Assembly: GCF_000422685.1 (NCBI RefSeq)
Contig: NZ_KE383904.1
Coordinates: 10,257-74,256, forward strand
Length of the DNA: 64,000 nucleotides
From: Flavobacterium gelidilacus DSM 15343
GTDB lineage: Bacteria; Bacteroidota; Bacteroidia; Flavobacteriales; Flavobacteriaceae
Direction of reading: 5' to 3'
Shown: in pieces, positions 62,911 through 64,000 of the stretch
How the letters are laid out: the number at the start of each line of letters is the position of its first letter
Numbering within the stretch: the first letter of the stretch is position 1
Notes under the pieces: model-generated
What the model saw: only the letters and a program-made list of their open reading frames with translations
Told to the model about the DNA's origin: nothing
The model's database searches: none
Made by a program: the position numbers and the translations under genes

Positions 62911-63387
62911 ATGAGAAAAAGAGCGGCAAAAAAAAGACCCCTTTTACCAGATCCAAAATTTAACGATCAGTTGGTAACGCGTTTTGTGAACAACTTAATG
63001 TGGGATGGTAAGAAATCAACAGCTTTTAAAGTTTTTTATGATGCATTAGACATCGTAGAGGCAAAAAAAGGTGATAATGAAAAATCAGCTTTAGAATTAT
63101 GGAAAGACGCTTTAACAAACGTTATGCCTCACGTAGAAGTACGTAGTCGTAGAGTTGGTGGAGCTACATTCCAAATACCTATGCAAATTCGTCCAGATAG
63201 AAAAATTTCTACTGCAATGAAATGGTTAATTCTTTATGCTAGAAAAAGAAATGAGAAATCTATGGCTGGAAAATTGTCATCAGAAATTTTAGCAGCAGCT
63301 AAAGAAGAAGGTGCAGCAGTTAAGAAAAGAATGGATACTCACAAAATGGCAGATGCAAACAAAGCATTCTCACACTTTAGATTTTAA
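62911..63387 (+). CDS. rpsG: 30S ribosomal protein S7
   Basis: 158 residues: [20 protein letters not shown], then [19 protein letters not shown], ending AFSHFRF. It nucleates the 30S head and contacts the E site. The second gene of the str operon, 92 bp after rpsL and 9 bp before fusA. Confidence 0.98.
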   Translation: MRKRAAKKRPLLPDPKFNDQLVTRFVNNLMWDGKKSTAFKVFYDALDIVEAKKGDNEKSALELWKDALTNVMPHVEVRSRRVGGATFQIPMQIRPDRKISTAMKWLILYARKRNEKSMAGKLSSEILAAAKEEGAAVKKRMDTHKMADANKAFSHFRF

Positions 63388-63396
63388 TAAAAAGAA

Positions 63397-64000
63397 ATGG
63401 GAAGAGATTTAAAATATACAAGAAATATAGGAATTGCTGCTCACATTGATGCTGGTAAAACAACAACAACTGAGCGTATATTATTCTATACTGGAAAATC
63501 ACACAAAATTGGTGAAGTACATGATGGTGCTGCAACAATGGACTGGATGGCACAAGAGCAAGAAAGAGGTATTACAATTACTTCTGCTGCTACAACTTGT
63601 GAATGGAATTTTCCAACAAAACAAGGTACAATTTTACCGGAATCAATACCTTATCACTTTAACATTATCGATACTCCAGGTCACGTTGACTTTACAGTAG
63701 AGGTAAACCGTTCGTTACGTGTATTAGATGGTTTAGTTTTCTTATTTAGTGCTGTTGATGGTGTTGAGCCTCAGTCAGAAACTAACTGGAGATTAGCGGA
63801 TCAATACAGAGTCCCAAGAATGGGGTTTGTTAACAAGATGGACCGTCAAGGGTCTAACTTTTTAATGGTATGTCAACAAGTTAGAGATATGCTAAAATCA
63901 AACGCAGTTGCAATTACATTGCCAATTGGAGAAGAAAATGATTTTAGAGGTGTGGTTGACTTAGTGAAAAATCAAGCTATTGTATGGCATGACGAAACAT
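63397..64000 (+). CDS. fusA: Elongation factor G (partial, cut by the window end)
   Basis: The first 201 residues of EF-G. The start [16 protein letters not shown] is followed by G1 [15 protein letters not shown]2 [12 protein letters not shown]3 [15 protein letters not shown] and G4 FVNKMDRQG. It catalyses ribosome translocation with GTP. It is directly downstream of rpsG, as in the standard str operon. About 500 residues lie beyond the window. Confidence 0.97.
   Translation, partial: MGRDLKYTRNIGIAAHIDAGKTTTTERILFYTGKSHKIGEVHDGAATMDWMAQEQERGITITSAATTCEWNFPTKQGTILPESIPYHFNIIDTPGHVDFTVEVNRSLRVLDGLVFLFSAVDGVEPQSETNWRLADQYRVPRMGFVNKMDRQGSNFLMVCQQVRDMLKSNAVAITLPIGEENDFRGVVDLVKNQAIVWHDET

Noticed and set aside
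63434..63700. 88-codon frame at the start of fusA
   Set aside because: It is the wrong frame over the conserved G1-G3 region of EF-G, whose own frame runs from 63397 to the window end.
1..64000. CRISPR array, prophage, transposase or integrase
   Set aside because: No regularly spaced direct repeats with unique spacers, and no recombinase or structural phage gene was recognised on either strand.

Overview
The window is a gene-dense chromosomal segment of a low-GC member of the Bacteroidota, almost certainly family Flavobacteriaceae and probably Flavobacterium or a close relative. The evidence is the porU-porV-gldJ block of type IX secretion and gliding genes, the Bacteroidota promoter signature (TTG or TTTG, about 19 nt, TAnnTTTG) upstream of many genes, the lack of Shine-Dalgarno sequences, and several families typical of this group (Mpl, single-chain GcvP, Omp85-like proteins, DUF6268). 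No prophage, integrase, insertion sequence, CRISPR array or rRNA is visible.

Layout. 1-54: 3' end of a tRNA and its terminator. 145-8272: a GAF protein, an HD phosphohydrolase fused to a Pycsar-type membrane effector domain, a giant metallophosphoesterase/kinase-like/beta-barrel protein and a lipoprotein. 8273-16675: murF, gldJ, porU, porV. 16756-20000: cytidine deaminase, then PDH E1 alpha and E2 without E1 beta. 20135-24042: DoxX-like, M28 peptidase, SDR, SprT-like, mannose-1-phosphate guanylyltransferase. 24048-29924 (minus): MlaE/MlaF, an outer-membrane barrel, a glycosyltransferase, a methyltransferase, a FabH-like synthase, a truncated globin. 30053-32896: gcvP. 33069-38104: a UbiA-like membrane protein and a MarR/GbsR-led operon (DUF2071, DCC, TIGR01777 and two tiny membrane proteins). 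38222-44579: M3 peptidase, purE, purK, a decayed toxin-antitoxin pair, a HEAT-like protein and an HPRT-adenylate kinase fusion. 44649-54627: CorC-like protein, obgE, TPR protein, mpl, DUF1287, radC, an ABC exporter with a His-rich loop plus DUF3299, and a HAD phosphatase. 55380-62232: rarA, an intact parDE pair, rhomboid protease, HEPN-like protein, TPR protein, rlmB, Omp85-like protein. 62350-64000: the str operon start (rpsL, rpsG, fusA, the last cut by the window end).

The least explained material is noncoding. Two unrelated families of structured intergenic repeats each occur twice, and the paired copies differ by compensatory changes in their stems. One family (9587-9664, 43274-43346) lies in the leaders of minus-strand genes. 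The other (25631-25717, 56688-56783) lies between co-oriented minus-strand genes. Many spacers also hold short arrays of AT-rich 7-8 bp words, some arranged as inverted repeats, with a different word at nearly every locus. Two matching 24-bp operators (AAsTTTCA-N8-TGAAAGTT) sit at the MarR/GbsR promoter and before the operon it probably controls. A 15-bp palindrome lies inside the parDE promoter.

Limits: all functions are assigned by reading motifs. No alignment, structure prediction or database search was possible. Starts were moved to internal ATGs where the family N-terminus or an upstream terminator argued for it.
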